Part shown: positions 1-6,499 of the stretch, piece by piece
Layout of the letters: each line of letters opens with the position of its first letter
Position numbering within the stretch: position 1 is the first letter of the stretch
DNA from: an uncultured Collinsella sp.
GTDB taxonomy: Bacteria; Actinomycetota; Coriobacteriia; Coriobacteriales; Coriobacteriaceae
Reading direction: 5' to 3'
DNA: 12,110 nucleotides
Assembly (NCBI GenBank): GCA_902464965.1
Contig: CABQLI010000066.1
Span: 1 to 12,110, forward strand
Translations under genes and position numbers: made by a program
The notes under the pieces: model-generated
Database searches by the model: none
What the model saw: the letters and a program-made list of their open reading frames with translations, nothing else
Told to the model about the DNA's origin: nothing

Positions 1-115
1 GCTAGGCGGGCACTTTTACCGGGCGGCTAACCCACACAAACCCCCGAAGAGCCGTATTTTGGCTCATATTTGTTGAATTGTTGCTCGCCCAAAAGCGCGG
101 AGCATCAACGCGCCC

Positions 116-2476
116 CTAAGCCAACCCCAGCAATATGCCCGCCGAATGCACGACAAACGCCACGATCCAGGCGACCGTCACCTGAAACGCGAATACAGCC
201 ACGGCATAGCGCGCGCCCAACTCGCTCTTGACGGCGCCGATGGACGCCACGCAAGGCGGGTACAGCAGCGTAAAGACCAGGAACACATAGACGGTAAACG
301 GCGAAAACATGGTCGACAGCGCCGCGGGCGACGTTGCGCCCAAAAGCACCGTGAGCGTCGAGATGACGCTCTCCTTGGCGATAAGTCCGGTGACGAGCGC
401 CGTCGAGGCGCGCCAGTCGCCAAAGCCGAGCGGGGCCAACACCGGCGCGATGATGCTACCCAGACCGGCAAGCAGGCTTTGCGACTGGTCAGCGACCACG
501 TTAAAGCGGATATCGAACGTCTGCAGGAACCAGATGACCACCGTTGCGGCAAAGATAATGGTAAAGGCCTTGGTGATGAAGTCCTTGGCCTTATCCCATG
601 CCAGCATCACCGTCGTCTTGACGCTCGGCAGGCGGTAATTGGGAAGCTCCATGATAAACGGCACCGGGTCGCCCTTAAATGCCGTGCGGTTGAGCACCAA
701 AGCCGCGATGCAACCGACCGCAATGCCAATCAGATAGAGCGAGACCATGGCGGGAACTGTCGCCTGCGGGAAAAACGCCCCGCACAGCAAGCCGTAAACC
801 GGCAACTTGGCTGAACAGCTCATAAACGGCGTGAGCATGACCGTCATCTTGCGGTCGTGCTCGGATGGGAGCGTACGGGTCGACATGATAGCCGGCACGG
901 TGCAGCCAAAACCGACGAGCATGGGCACAAAGCTGCGGCCCGACAGGCCAAAGCGACGCAACACCTTATCCATGACAAAGGCCACGCGTGCCATGTAGCC
1001 GGAGTCTTCCAGAATGGAGAGGAACAAGAAGAGCACGACGATAATCGGCAGGAAGGTCAGCACGCTGCCCACACCCGCAAGCACGCCGTCGACAGCCAGC
1101 GAGCGTACCACGTCGTTGGTACCGAACGCCTTGAGGCCCGCATCGGCCGAAGCGATGATGGCAACGATACCGTCCTCCATGAGTCCCTGCAACGCCGCGC
1201 CGATCACGCCAAACGTCAGCCAAAAGACGAGGCCCATGATCACCAGAAACGCCGGAATGGCTGTGTAACGACCTGTTAGGATGCGGTCAATCTTGACGGA
1301 GCGCACGTGCTCGCGGCTTTCGTGTGGCTTGACGACGCAGCGCCCGCACACGTCGCCGATAAAGCTAAAACGCATATCGGCCAGCGCAGATAGGCGGTCG
1401 GTGCCGGCCTCGCCCTCCATTTGGGTAATGATGTGCTCGATAGCGTCGAGCTCATTGCGATCCAGGTGAAGCGCCTCGGTTACCAGCTCATCGCCCTCGA
1501 CCAGCTTGGTCGCCGCAAAGCGCACCGGGATGTGCGCCGTCACGGCATGGTCCTCGATCAGGTTAGCAATACCGTGGATGCAGCGATGCAGCGCACCGCC
1601 GTCCGGACCGTCGGGCGCGCAAAAGTCCAGACGACCGGGACGCTCGCGGAACCGCGCCACGTGCAAGGCATGATCTACCAACTCGCCGATACCCTCGTTG
1701 CGGGCAGCGCTAATGGGAACAACGGGCACACCCAACAGGCTCTCGAGCAGGTTGACGTCCACGGCGCCGCCGTTGGCGGTCACCTCGTCCATCATGTTGA
1801 GCGCAATGACCATGGGGCGGTCGAGCTCCATGAGCTGCAGTGTCAGGTACAGGTTACGCTCGATGTTGGTAGCGTCAATGATGTCAATGATGGCGTCCGG
1901 GCGCTCGTCGAGGATGAACTGACGGCTCACGACCTCTTCGCCTGTGTACGGCGACAGGGAGTAAATGCCAGGAAGGTCGGTAACGCTCGCCTCGGGATGG
2001 TTGCGGATGGTGCCATCTTTGCGGTCGACCGTCACGCCGGGAAAGTTACCGACGTGCTGGTTGGAGCCCGTCAGCTGGTTGAATAACGTGGTCTTGCCGC
2101 AGTTTTGGTTGCCGGCGAGGGCAAAGTGCAGCGGCGCGCCCTCGGGCACGGCCGTCTTTGCCGCACGGGGCGAATACGTCCCCTCGCCCAGGGCCGGATG
2201 CTCCGTCGTGCCGATTGCGGCGTTAGCGCGCGGACCCGTATCGGTGTCGTGAATACCCACGAGCTCGATGCGAGCGGCATCGTCCTTGCGCAGTGTCAAC
2301 TCGTAGCCACGCAGGCGGATCTCGAGCGGATCGCCCATGGGGGCGTACTTCATCATGGTGACTTCGGTGCCCGGCGTTAGACCCATGTCCAAAATATGCT
2401 GTCGGAGTGCCTGATCGTCCGATGCCACCGATGCGACAACGGCGTCCTTTCCAATCTCGAGTGTATCGAGCTTCAC
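116..2476 (-). CDS. feoB: Fused FeoA-FeoB ferrous iron transporter
   Basis: Inner-membrane GTP-dependent ferrous iron (Fe2+) importer of 786 residues. Residues 1 to about 75 form a FeoA/SH3-like domain (MGLTPGTEV, then LRGYELTLRKDDA), which in many bacteria is a separate protein. After a linker comes the FeoB G domain: G1 GNQNCGKT (122-129), switch region FPGVTV (145-150), G3 DLPG (167-170) and G4 NMMD (227-230). The rest is a polytopic membrane domain with the typical FeoB gate segments (VGFGCTVPAIMSTRTL and PFMSCSAKLPVY). The start is taken as GTG at 2476 because GGGGGAGGAA stands 7 bases upstream. The open frame extends to 2596, but those extra codons run through the promoter and operator region, so the longer start is unlikely. 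No separate feoA or feoC is seen beside it. Family assignment is secure; the start is an inference. Confidence 0.97.
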   Translation of the reverse strand: MKLDTLEIGKDAVVASVASDDQALRQHILDMGLTPGTEVTMMKYAPMGDPLEIRLRGYELTLRKDDAARIELVGIHDTDTGPRANAAIGTTEHPALGEGTYSPRAAKTAVPEGAPLHFALAGNQNCGKTTLFNQLTGSNQHVGNFPGVTVDRKDGTIRNHPEASVTDLPGIYSLSPYTGEEVVSRQFILDERPDAIIDIIDATNIERNLYLTLQLMELDRPMVIALNMMDEVTANGGAVDVNLLESLLGVPVVPISAARNEGIGELVDHALHVARFRERPGRLDFCAPDGPDGGALHRCIHGIANLIEDHAVTAHIPVRFAATKLVEGDELVTEALHLDRNELDAIEHIITQMEGEAGTDRLSALADMRFSFIGDVCGRCVVKPHESREHVRSVKIDRILTGRYTAIPAFLVIMGLVFWLTFGVIGAALQGLMEDGIVAIIASADAGLKAFGTNDVVRSLAVDGVLAGVGSVLTFLPIIVVLFLFLSILEDSGYMARVAFVMDKVLRRFGLSGRSFVPMLVGFGCTVPAIMSTRTLPSEHDRKMTVMLTPFMSCSAKLPVYGLLCGAFFPQATVPAMVSLYLIGIAVGCIAALVLNRTAFKGDPVPFIMELPNYRLPSVKTTVMLAWDKAKDFITKAFTIIFAATVVIWFLQTFDIRFNVVADQSQSLLAGLGSIIAPVLAPLGFGDWRASTALVTGLIAKESVISTLTVLLGATSPAALSTMFSPFTVYVFLVFTLLYPPCVASIGAVKSELGARYAVAVFAFQVTVAWIVAFVVHSAGILLGLA

Positions 2477-2518
2477 GTCCGTGTTCCTCCCCCGGCGCCC
2501 ACAGGGCGTTGTATTTAT

Positions 2519-2551
2519 GTTCACCATGGCTAACCGTTTGCCATGGCTAAC
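2519..2551. promoter_or_regulatory. Two tandem operator-like palindromes at feoB
   Basis: The 12-mer CCATGGCTAACC occurs perfectly twice (2524-2535 and 2541-2552) with a 17-bp period. Each copy sits in a 16-bp imperfect palindrome: GTTCACCATGGCTAAC (2519-2534) and GTTTGCCATGGCTAAC (2536-2551), with two and one mismatched pairs. Both lie between the predicted feoB transcription start and its start codon. The half-site GGTTAGCC/GGCTAACC resembles that of DtxR/IdeR metal-dependent repressors, though the symmetry centre differs from the usual iron box. Iron-dependent repression is inferred from this resemblance and from the gene served. Confidence 0.55.
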
Positions 2552-2566
2552 CAATTTTAAGCTTAC

Positions 2567-2596
2567 ATGATAGCGTGAACACACAACGACGTTCAA
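2567..2596 (-). promoter_or_regulatory. feoB promoter
   Basis: Read on the minus strand, TTGAAC (2596-2591) and TATCAT (2572-2567) are separated by 18 bases, a good vegetative sigma-factor promoter. The predicted transcript would start near 2560, about 85 bases before the GTG start. The operator-like palindromes lie just downstream of this point, which fits repression. Confidence 0.6.
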
Positions 2597-2598
2597 TC

Positions 2599-2625
2599 AG
2601 CAAATTGGCGCAATGGGGACAGGCA
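2599..2625. repeat. Truncated GGGACAG-type repeat
   Basis: AAATTGGCGCAA followed by TGGGGACAGGCAG resembles the left arm and loop of the hairpins at 10341-10383, 10398-10437 and 11446-11485, which share a GGG(A/T)CAG loop. The expected right arm (TTGCGCCAATTT) is absent, so this looks like a half copy. It lies just upstream of the feoB -35 box. Confidence 0.35.
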
Positions 2626-2640
2626 GGAGAGTTCAGGGCC

Positions 2641-2836
2641 ATAGTTTCCCGATGAGGCCTCTCGGGGAAACTACATCCCAGAATTCCGGCTCGAAACGGG
2701 ATATGGTTTCCCAAACAGGCCTCTTACGGAAAATGCATCCCGGAATCCCCGCTCGAAACGGGACGCGCTTTCCCAGTCGAGGCCCTATGGGAAACTGCGT
2801 CCCACCTTGAAAGGCAAAACTGGGGCGCAGTTTCCG
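2641..2836. repeat. Array of three palindromic repeat units of about 60 bp
   Basis: Units begin near 2641, 2701 and 2763, with a fragment of a fourth after about 2825. Units 1 and 2 align throughout (60 and 62 bases), sharing GTTTCCC, AGGCCTCT, CATCCC and GCTCGAAACGGG. Unit 3 is more diverged. Arms alternate in orientation, so neighbouring units can pair: GGAAACTACATCCC with GGGATATGGTTTCC, and GGGAAACTGCGTCCCA (2789-2804) with TGGGGCGCAGTTTCCG (2821-2836, two mismatches). No spacers or uniform repeats as in a CRISPR array are present, and no credible coding frame runs through it. Function is unknown; it may be a dispersed intergenic palindrome family of this lineage. Confidence 0.7.
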
Positions 2837-2847
2837 GGCGGGGCATC

Positions 2848-2920
2848 AAAAACGAAGTTGCGGTGGAATAGTTCCTGGATGGGCTGGTTGATGCCCCAGA
2901 TCGGAACTATTTCACCGCAA
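2848..2920 (-). terminator. Long hairpin, probable terminator of the hydrolase gene
   Basis: TTGCGGTGGAATAGTTCC (2858-2875) and GGAACTATTTCACCGCAA (2903-2920) form an 18-bp inverted repeat with one mismatch, a G-U pair in RNA on one strand. On the minus strand it lies 30 bases after the hydrolase stop codon and is followed by CTTCGTTTTTG, as expected of an intrinsic terminator. The 27-base loop is long and contains GGGGCATCAA (minus-strand sense), which is exactly complementary to TTGATGCCCC just downstream of the T run. Confidence 0.6.
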
Positions 2921-2949
2921 GTTATTGAAGGGCTGGGATGCCCGTCCTC

Positions 2950-3849
2950 TTACAGATGGCGCTCCAGGAAGCGGAAGGCTAGGCGGATCCAGGGACGGAC
3001 CGCCACCTGCTTGTCCTCGTTGTCGACCGCGGTGTTGGCGTTGCCGAGCGAAAGGCCGTGACCACCCTGGTCGAAGACGTGCATCTCGCATGCAACGCCC
3101 TCCTCGGCCATGCGCTGCGCAAACGGGTAGACCTGCGCGATCGGCGCCGTCTTGTCGTCGGACACGCCCCACACAAAGGTCGGCGGCATCTGACGCGAAA
3201 CATGCGTGGTGGGGCAGATATCGGCCAAATGCTCGTCAGTTGCCTCGCCACCCGTCACCATCGACAGGTAGTCGTTGAGCAAATCGCGCCCCGTCTTGCC
3301 GCCCGTCTTGGGCACGCGCAAGTCAATGCGCGGATCGCGCGTCTGCATGTCGCGCACATAGGCAAAGTCGAGCAGCGGATAGCCCAGCACCACGGCATCG
3401 GGACGAATGTCGTCCGGACGTGCCCCGGCAAGTGCCGCGAAGGGGCCGGTCTTCCACTGCGTTGCCAGCGAGGCACAGATCATGCCGCCCGCCGAGAATC
3501 CCACGACGCACACGCGCTTAGGATCGACATGCCACTCGTCGGCGTTGGCGCGCACCGTGGCGACCATCTTGGCAAGATCTGCCTGGGGGTGCGGAAAGCT
3601 CACGTCACCCGTAGAGCTCGTGACATAGTTGAGCACAAAGGCCTGGTAACCGTGATCCAAAAATGCAAACGCCACCGGGTCCTGCTCGTGCGGAGCGATA
3701 TGTGTAAACCCGCCTCCGCCACAGATAATCACCGCGGGGCGGCGGCCATTGGGCTTGTCGGGGAGCGGCTCGGCACCCAAATACGTAAACGTCGCCGGAT
3801 AATCCTCGGTCGGCTCCTCGCCCCACAGCGCATGGTTCTCGACAATCAT
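2950..3849 (-). CDS. Alpha/beta-hydrolase (esterase, Aes/BD-FAE-like)
   Basis: Cytoplasmic serine hydrolase of 299 residues with no signal peptide. The oxyanion-type segment ICGGGGF (42-48) replaces the usual HGGG. The nucleophile elbow is GFSAGG with Ser119, the acid is likely Asp231 or Asp232 in GVSDDKTAP, and the base is His264 in GGHGLSLG. This order and spacing fit the Aes/acetyl-xylan-esterase-like group, which removes acyl groups from small esters or decorated sugars; the substrate cannot be told from sequence. Start: ATG at 3849 has AGGGAG 6 bases upstream. An in-frame extension to 4056 exists but would cross the divergent promoter region and shows no family similarity. It is transcribed divergently from the PTS EIIA gene, so a role in sugar metabolism is possible but unproven. 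Confidence 0.9.
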   Translation of the reverse strand: MIVENHALWGEEPTEDYPATFTYLGAEPLPDKPNGRRPAVIICGGGGFTHIAPHEQDPVAFAFLDHGYQAFVLNYVTSSTGDVSFPHPQADLAKMVATVRANADEWHVDPKRVCVVGFSAGGMICASLATQWKTGPFAALAGARPDDIRPDAVVLGYPLLDFAYVRDMQTRDPRIDLRVPKTGGKTGRDLLNDYLSMVTGGEATDEHLADICPTTHVSRQMPPTFVWGVSDDKTAPIAQVYPFAQRMAEEGVACEMHVFDQGGHGLSLGNANTAVDNEDKQVAVRPWIRLAFRFLERHL

Positions 3850-3954
3850 ATGTGCTCCCTTCGCGCAAATTATGCGCCCTTGTTTTTCGCCTTCAAGCGT
3901 ACTCCACTTGAGCCCGTGGCGCAGAAACACTCCGGCAATAAGTTTCCCTTCAAC

Positions 3955-3964
3955 TGATATATCA
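3955..3964. promoter_or_regulatory. Short palindrome in the divergent intergenic region
   Basis: TGATATATCA is a perfect 10-bp palindrome lying between the hydrolase start and the EIIA promoter, upstream of both. It could be part of an operator or an AT-rich promoter element for the hydrolase, but a site this short may be chance. Confidence 0.25.
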
Positions 3965-3975
3965 CATAATCCCAG

Positions 3976-4004
3976 TTCAGAGGTATCGTTGAGCAGCGTA
4001 GAAT
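3976..4004 (+). promoter_or_regulatory. Promoter of the PTS EIIA gene
   Basis: TTCAGA (3976-3981) and TAGAAT (3999-4004) are 17 bases apart. The -10 box is the same as the one in front of asnS. Transcription would begin near 4011, giving a leader of about 80 bases. Confidence 0.55.
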
Positions 4005-4035
4005 AGGGGCGTTGACCAAGCCGCGAAACACATGT

Positions 4036-4045
4036 GAAACGTTTC
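4036..4045. promoter_or_regulatory. LacI-type operator-like palindrome before the EIIA gene
   Basis: GAAACGTTTC is a perfect 10-bp palindrome with a central CG, within TGTGAAACGTTTCCGG. Central-CG palindromes of this form are typical of LacI/GalR-family regulators. It falls about 25 to 35 bases after the predicted transcription start, a position suited to repression. It does not match the CcpA cre spacing exactly. No regulator gene of that family is in the window. Confidence 0.4.
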
Positions 4046-4092
4046 CGGCAAACCAAACGCGCGATATGCGCCTATTTAAGTTGGAGGCAACT

Positions 4093-4656
4093 ATGGGTCT
4101 GCTCGATTCGCTTAAGTCCACCTTCACCTCGACCGGCGAGGCGTCCGTTCCGCCCGCAGCAAGCTTCGCCACCCGCGAAGGCGTCATCTACGCCCCCGTC
4201 AACGGCGTGCTCGTCAACCTGGACGAGGTTCCCGACGAGACGATCGCCTCGGGCATGCTTGGCCAGGGCTATGGCATCGAGCCCATTACCGGCACCATCT
4301 ATGCGCCCGCCAACGGCCGCATCGGTGCCACCACTGTCACCAACCACTCCATCGGCATGATTACCGAGGACGGCCTGCGCGTGTTCATCCATGTTGGCCT
4401 GGGCACCGTGGAAATGAACGGCAAGGGTTTTGCCCGCTTTGTCGAGATGGGCGATGTGGTCAAGGCAGGCCAGCCGCTCATCAGCTTCGACCGCGAGGCC
4501 ATTAAGGCCGCTGGTCACGAGGACATCGTGACCGTCATCGTCTCCGAGCTCGATCGTCTTAAGAGCATCGACCATGTCGGCGAGTCTGGAACGCTTATCG
4601 GCGGCAACCCGCTCGTCAAGCTTGGCGACCCGCTGCTGGTTGCCAAGACCAAGTAG
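4093..4656 (+). CDS. PTS glucose-type EIIA protein (Crr-like)
   Basis: Stand-alone EIIA(Glc) domain of 187 residues, a cytoplasmic phosphocarrier that takes phosphate from HPr and passes it to an EIIB domain of a sugar transporter. The fold is clear: GVIYAPVNGVLVNLDEVPD near residue 30, GTIYAPANGRI (67-77), the first active-site histidine His85 in NHSIG, and the phosphorylated His100 in FIHVGLGTVEMNGKGF. The C-terminal part is DVVKAGQPLISFD through LVKLGDPLLVA. ATG 4093 is preceded by TTGGAGG, so the longer in-frame starts are rejected. It is a single-gene unit with its own promoter and terminator, so its EIIBC partner is elsewhere. It may resemble E. coli Crr in serving several permeases, but a regulatory role is inference. 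Confidence 0.95.
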   Translation: MGLLDSLKSTFTSTGEASVPPAASFATREGVIYAPVNGVLVNLDEVPDETIASGMLGQGYGIEPITGTIYAPANGRIGATTVTNHSIGMITEDGLRVFIHVGLGTVEMNGKGFARFVEMGDVVKAGQPLISFDREAIKAAGHEDIVTVIVSELDRLKSIDHVGESGTLIGGNPLVKLGDPLLVAKTK

Positions 4657-4693
4657 CCAGGCCCCGCGCCACACAGCCAAAAGGCACCTCGTC

Positions 4694-4731
4694 AAGCGCC
4701 CACGACCATTAGGCCGCGGGCGCTTTTCGTT
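4694..4731 (+). terminator. Terminator of the EIIA gene
   Basis: AAGCGCCC (4694-4701) pairs with GGGCGCTT (4718-4725) around a 16-base loop and runs into TTCGTTT. It lies 38 bases after the EIIA stop codon. Confidence 0.7.
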
Positions 4732-4782
4732 TGAAAAACCATCCCGCCAATGCCTTATCTGTATAGCCCAAATGAGCCGAGC

Positions 4783-4791
4783 TGCTAGAAT
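4783..4791 (+). promoter_or_regulatory. Extended -10 promoter of asnS
   Basis: TGCTAGAAT is an extended -10 element (TGn plus TAGAAT), with no good -35 at the usual distance. Transcription would start near 4798, giving a leader of about 40 bases before the GTG start. No T-box or other aminoacyl-tRNA-responsive leader fits in so short a space. Confidence 0.5.
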
Positions 4792-4837
4792 ATCGAACTG
4801 TATGGATAACTATCATTCAACCGTTATGGGAGGATAC

Positions 4838-6241
4838 GTGAACCGCACCAAAATCGCGCAGCTCTATGCCGATGCCGAGTCGCTCGGCGGCCAGACCGTC
4901 ACCGTCGCCGGCTGGGTCAAGTCCGTCCGCGACATGAAGAACTTTGGCTTTGTTACGCTCAACGACGGCAGCTGCTTCCGCGACCTGCAGGTCGTCATGA
5001 ACCGCGAGGCACTCGACAACTACGACGAGATCGCCCATCAAAACGTCTCGGCCGCACTCATTTGCACCGGCACCGTCAAGCTGACCCCCGATGCGCCCCA
5101 GCCTTTCGAGCTTTCTGCCACCTCCATCGAGGTCGAGGGCGTCAGCGCCCCGGATTACCCGCTGCAGAAGAAGCGCGCAACCGTCGAGTTCCTGCGCACC
5201 CAGCAGCACCTGCGCCCGCGCACCAACCTGTTCCGCGCCGTGTTCCGCATCCGCTCTGTCGCGGCTGCCGCCATCCACCGCTTCTTCCAGGAGCAGGGCT
5301 TTGTCTACGTCAACACCCCCATCATCACCACAAGTGACTGCGAGGGCGCCGGCGAGATGTTCCGCGTGACCACGCTCGACCCCAAAAATCCGCCCCTCAC
5401 CGAGTCCGGCGAGGTCGACTGGAGCCAGGACTTCTTTGGCAAGCATGCAAGCCTCACCGTGTCCGGCCAGCTCAATGCCGAGAACTTTGCCATGGCCTTT
5501 GGCGACGTGTACACCTTTGGCCCCACCTTCCGTGCCGAGAACTCCAACACCACGCGCCACGCCGCCGAGTTTTGGATGATCGAGCCCGAGATGGCCTTTG
5601 CCGACCTTAACGACTACATGGATAACGCCGAGGCCATGCTCAAGTACGTCCTCAAGGACGTTATGGCAACCTGCCCCGACGAGCTCAATATGCTCAACAA
5701 GTTTGTGGACAAGGGTCTGCTCGAGCGCCTGGACCATGTCGCCAACTCCGACTTCGCCCGCGTTACCTACACCGAGGCCGTCGAGATCCTGGAGCAGGCA
5801 GTCGCTGCTGGCCACCAGTTTGATTACCCCGTCAGCTGGGGCATCGACCTGCAGACCGAGCACGAGCGCTTCCTGACCGAGGAGCACTTTAAGCGCCCGA
5901 CCTTCGTGACCGACTACCCGGCCGAGATCAAGGCGTTCTACATGCGCATGAACGAGGACGGCAAGACCGTCGCCGCCGCCGACTGCCTGGTTCCCGGTAT
6001 CGGCGAGATTATCGGCGGCTCCCAGCGCGAGGAGCGCCTGGATCTGCTCGAGGCCCGCATCAAGGACCTGGGCATGAATCCCGAGCAGTACAAGTACTAC
6101 CTTGACCTGCGCCGCTACGGTTCCTGCAAGCACGCCGGCTACGGTCTGGGCTTCGAGCGCTTGGTCATGTATCTGACCGGCGTGGGCAACATCCGCGACG
6201 TCCTGCCGCACCCGCGCACCGTGGGCAACGCCGACTTCTAA
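4838..6241 (+). CDS. asnS: Asparaginyl-tRNA synthetase
   Basis: Cytoplasmic class IIb aminoacyl-tRNA synthetase that joins asparagine to tRNA-Asn using ATP. The protein is 467 residues, the normal length for bacterial AsnS. An N-terminal OB-fold anticodon-binding domain occupies about residues 1-115 (VTVAGWVKSVRDMKNFGF). The catalytic core follows, with motif 2 starting FRAENSNTTRHAAEFW at residue 231 and motif 3 GLGFERLVMYLTG at 436-448 with the ATP-binding Arg441, ending in IRDVLPHPR. GTG 4838 is chosen because GGGAGGA stands just upstream and the length then matches the family. An in-frame ATG at 4802 lacks a ribosome binding site and would sit at the very start of the transcript. It is monocistronic, between strong terminators. 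Confidence 0.97.
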   Translation: MNRTKIAQLYADAESLGGQTVTVAGWVKSVRDMKNFGFVTLNDGSCFRDLQVVMNREALDNYDEIAHQNVSAALICTGTVKLTPDAPQPFELSATSIEVEGVSAPDYPLQKKRATVEFLRTQQHLRPRTNLFRAVFRIRSVAAAAIHRFFQEQGFVYVNTPIITTSDCEGAGEMFRVTTLDPKNPPLTESGEVDWSQDFFGKHASLTVSGQLNAENFAMAFGDVYTFGPTFRAENSNTTRHAAEFWMIEPEMAFADLNDYMDNAEAMLKYVLKDVMATCPDELNMLNKFVDKGLLERLDHVANSDFARVTYTEAVEILEQAVAAGHQFDYPVSWGIDLQTEHERFLTEEHFKRPTFVTDYPAEIKAFYMRMNEDGKTVAAADCLVPGIGEIIGGSQREERLDLLEARIKDLGMNPEQYKYYLDLRRYGSCKHAGYGLGFERLVMYLTGVGNIRDVLPHPRTVGNADF

Positions 6242-6287
6242 TCGTCGGACACTAGCTCGCGTCGCCACACGCCAACGCTCATCGTAC

Positions 6288-6323
6288 AAGCGTCTCTCGA
6301 CATCGGTCGAGAGACGCTTTTTT
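6288..6323 (+). terminator. Strong asnS terminator
   Basis: AAGCGTCTCTCGAC (6288-6301) and GTCGAGAGACGCTT (6306-6319) form a perfect 14-bp stem closed by an ATCG tetraloop and followed by a T run to 6323. It begins 46 bases after the asnS stop codon. Confidence 0.95.
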
Positions 6324-6388
6324 CAACAGCATCCGTCAAGCTTTTGGCAAGGTTTTGGTCAGTTGAGCAGGGCTGTTGAAAACTCGAC
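6320..6388. repeat. Inverted repeat after the asnS terminator
   Basis: TTTTCAACAGC (6320-6330) and GCTGTTGAAAA (6372-6382) are perfect 11-bp inverted arms 41 bases apart. CTCGAC (6383-6388) directly follows the right arm and is also complementary to GTCGAG (6306-6311) of the terminator stem, so a competing fold is possible. It may be an intergenic repeat unit; no gene is seen in 6324-6499. Confidence 0.45.
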
Positions 6389-6499
6389 CCGCCGTTTGCC
6401 GACGACTACCGACCGCCCAGAGCGCCCTGCGCCCCTGAGAAAGCCCCGCGTCCTAGGCTCCATACCGTCGCCACCCAAAACGGAAAGGACGTGGGCACG

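Noticed and set aside
49..108. Terminator for feoB in the first 115 bases
   Set aside because: Two small stems are visible (GAGCC/GGCTC at 49-65, and TTGTTGCTC with GAGCATCAA at 78-108 with one mismatch), but neither is followed by a T run on the minus strand.
2613..2810. Open frame of 65 codons through the palindromic array
   Set aside because: It follows the repeat units, has no ribosome binding site worth the name, and its translation repeats with the DNA.
2641..2836. CRISPR array
   Set aside because: Units are about 60 bp, diverged, directly adjacent and palindromic, without spacers or cas genes.
4036..4045. CcpA catabolite-responsive element
   Set aside because: The TG-to-CG spacing is three bases, one short of the cre consensus; a generic LacI-family site fits better.
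4817..6289. Long antisense open frame of 490 codons opposite asnS
   Set aside because: It mirrors the codon bias of a confident asnS gene, its translation is Val/Gly/Leu/Ala-rich with no recognisable motif, and it runs over both asnS ends.
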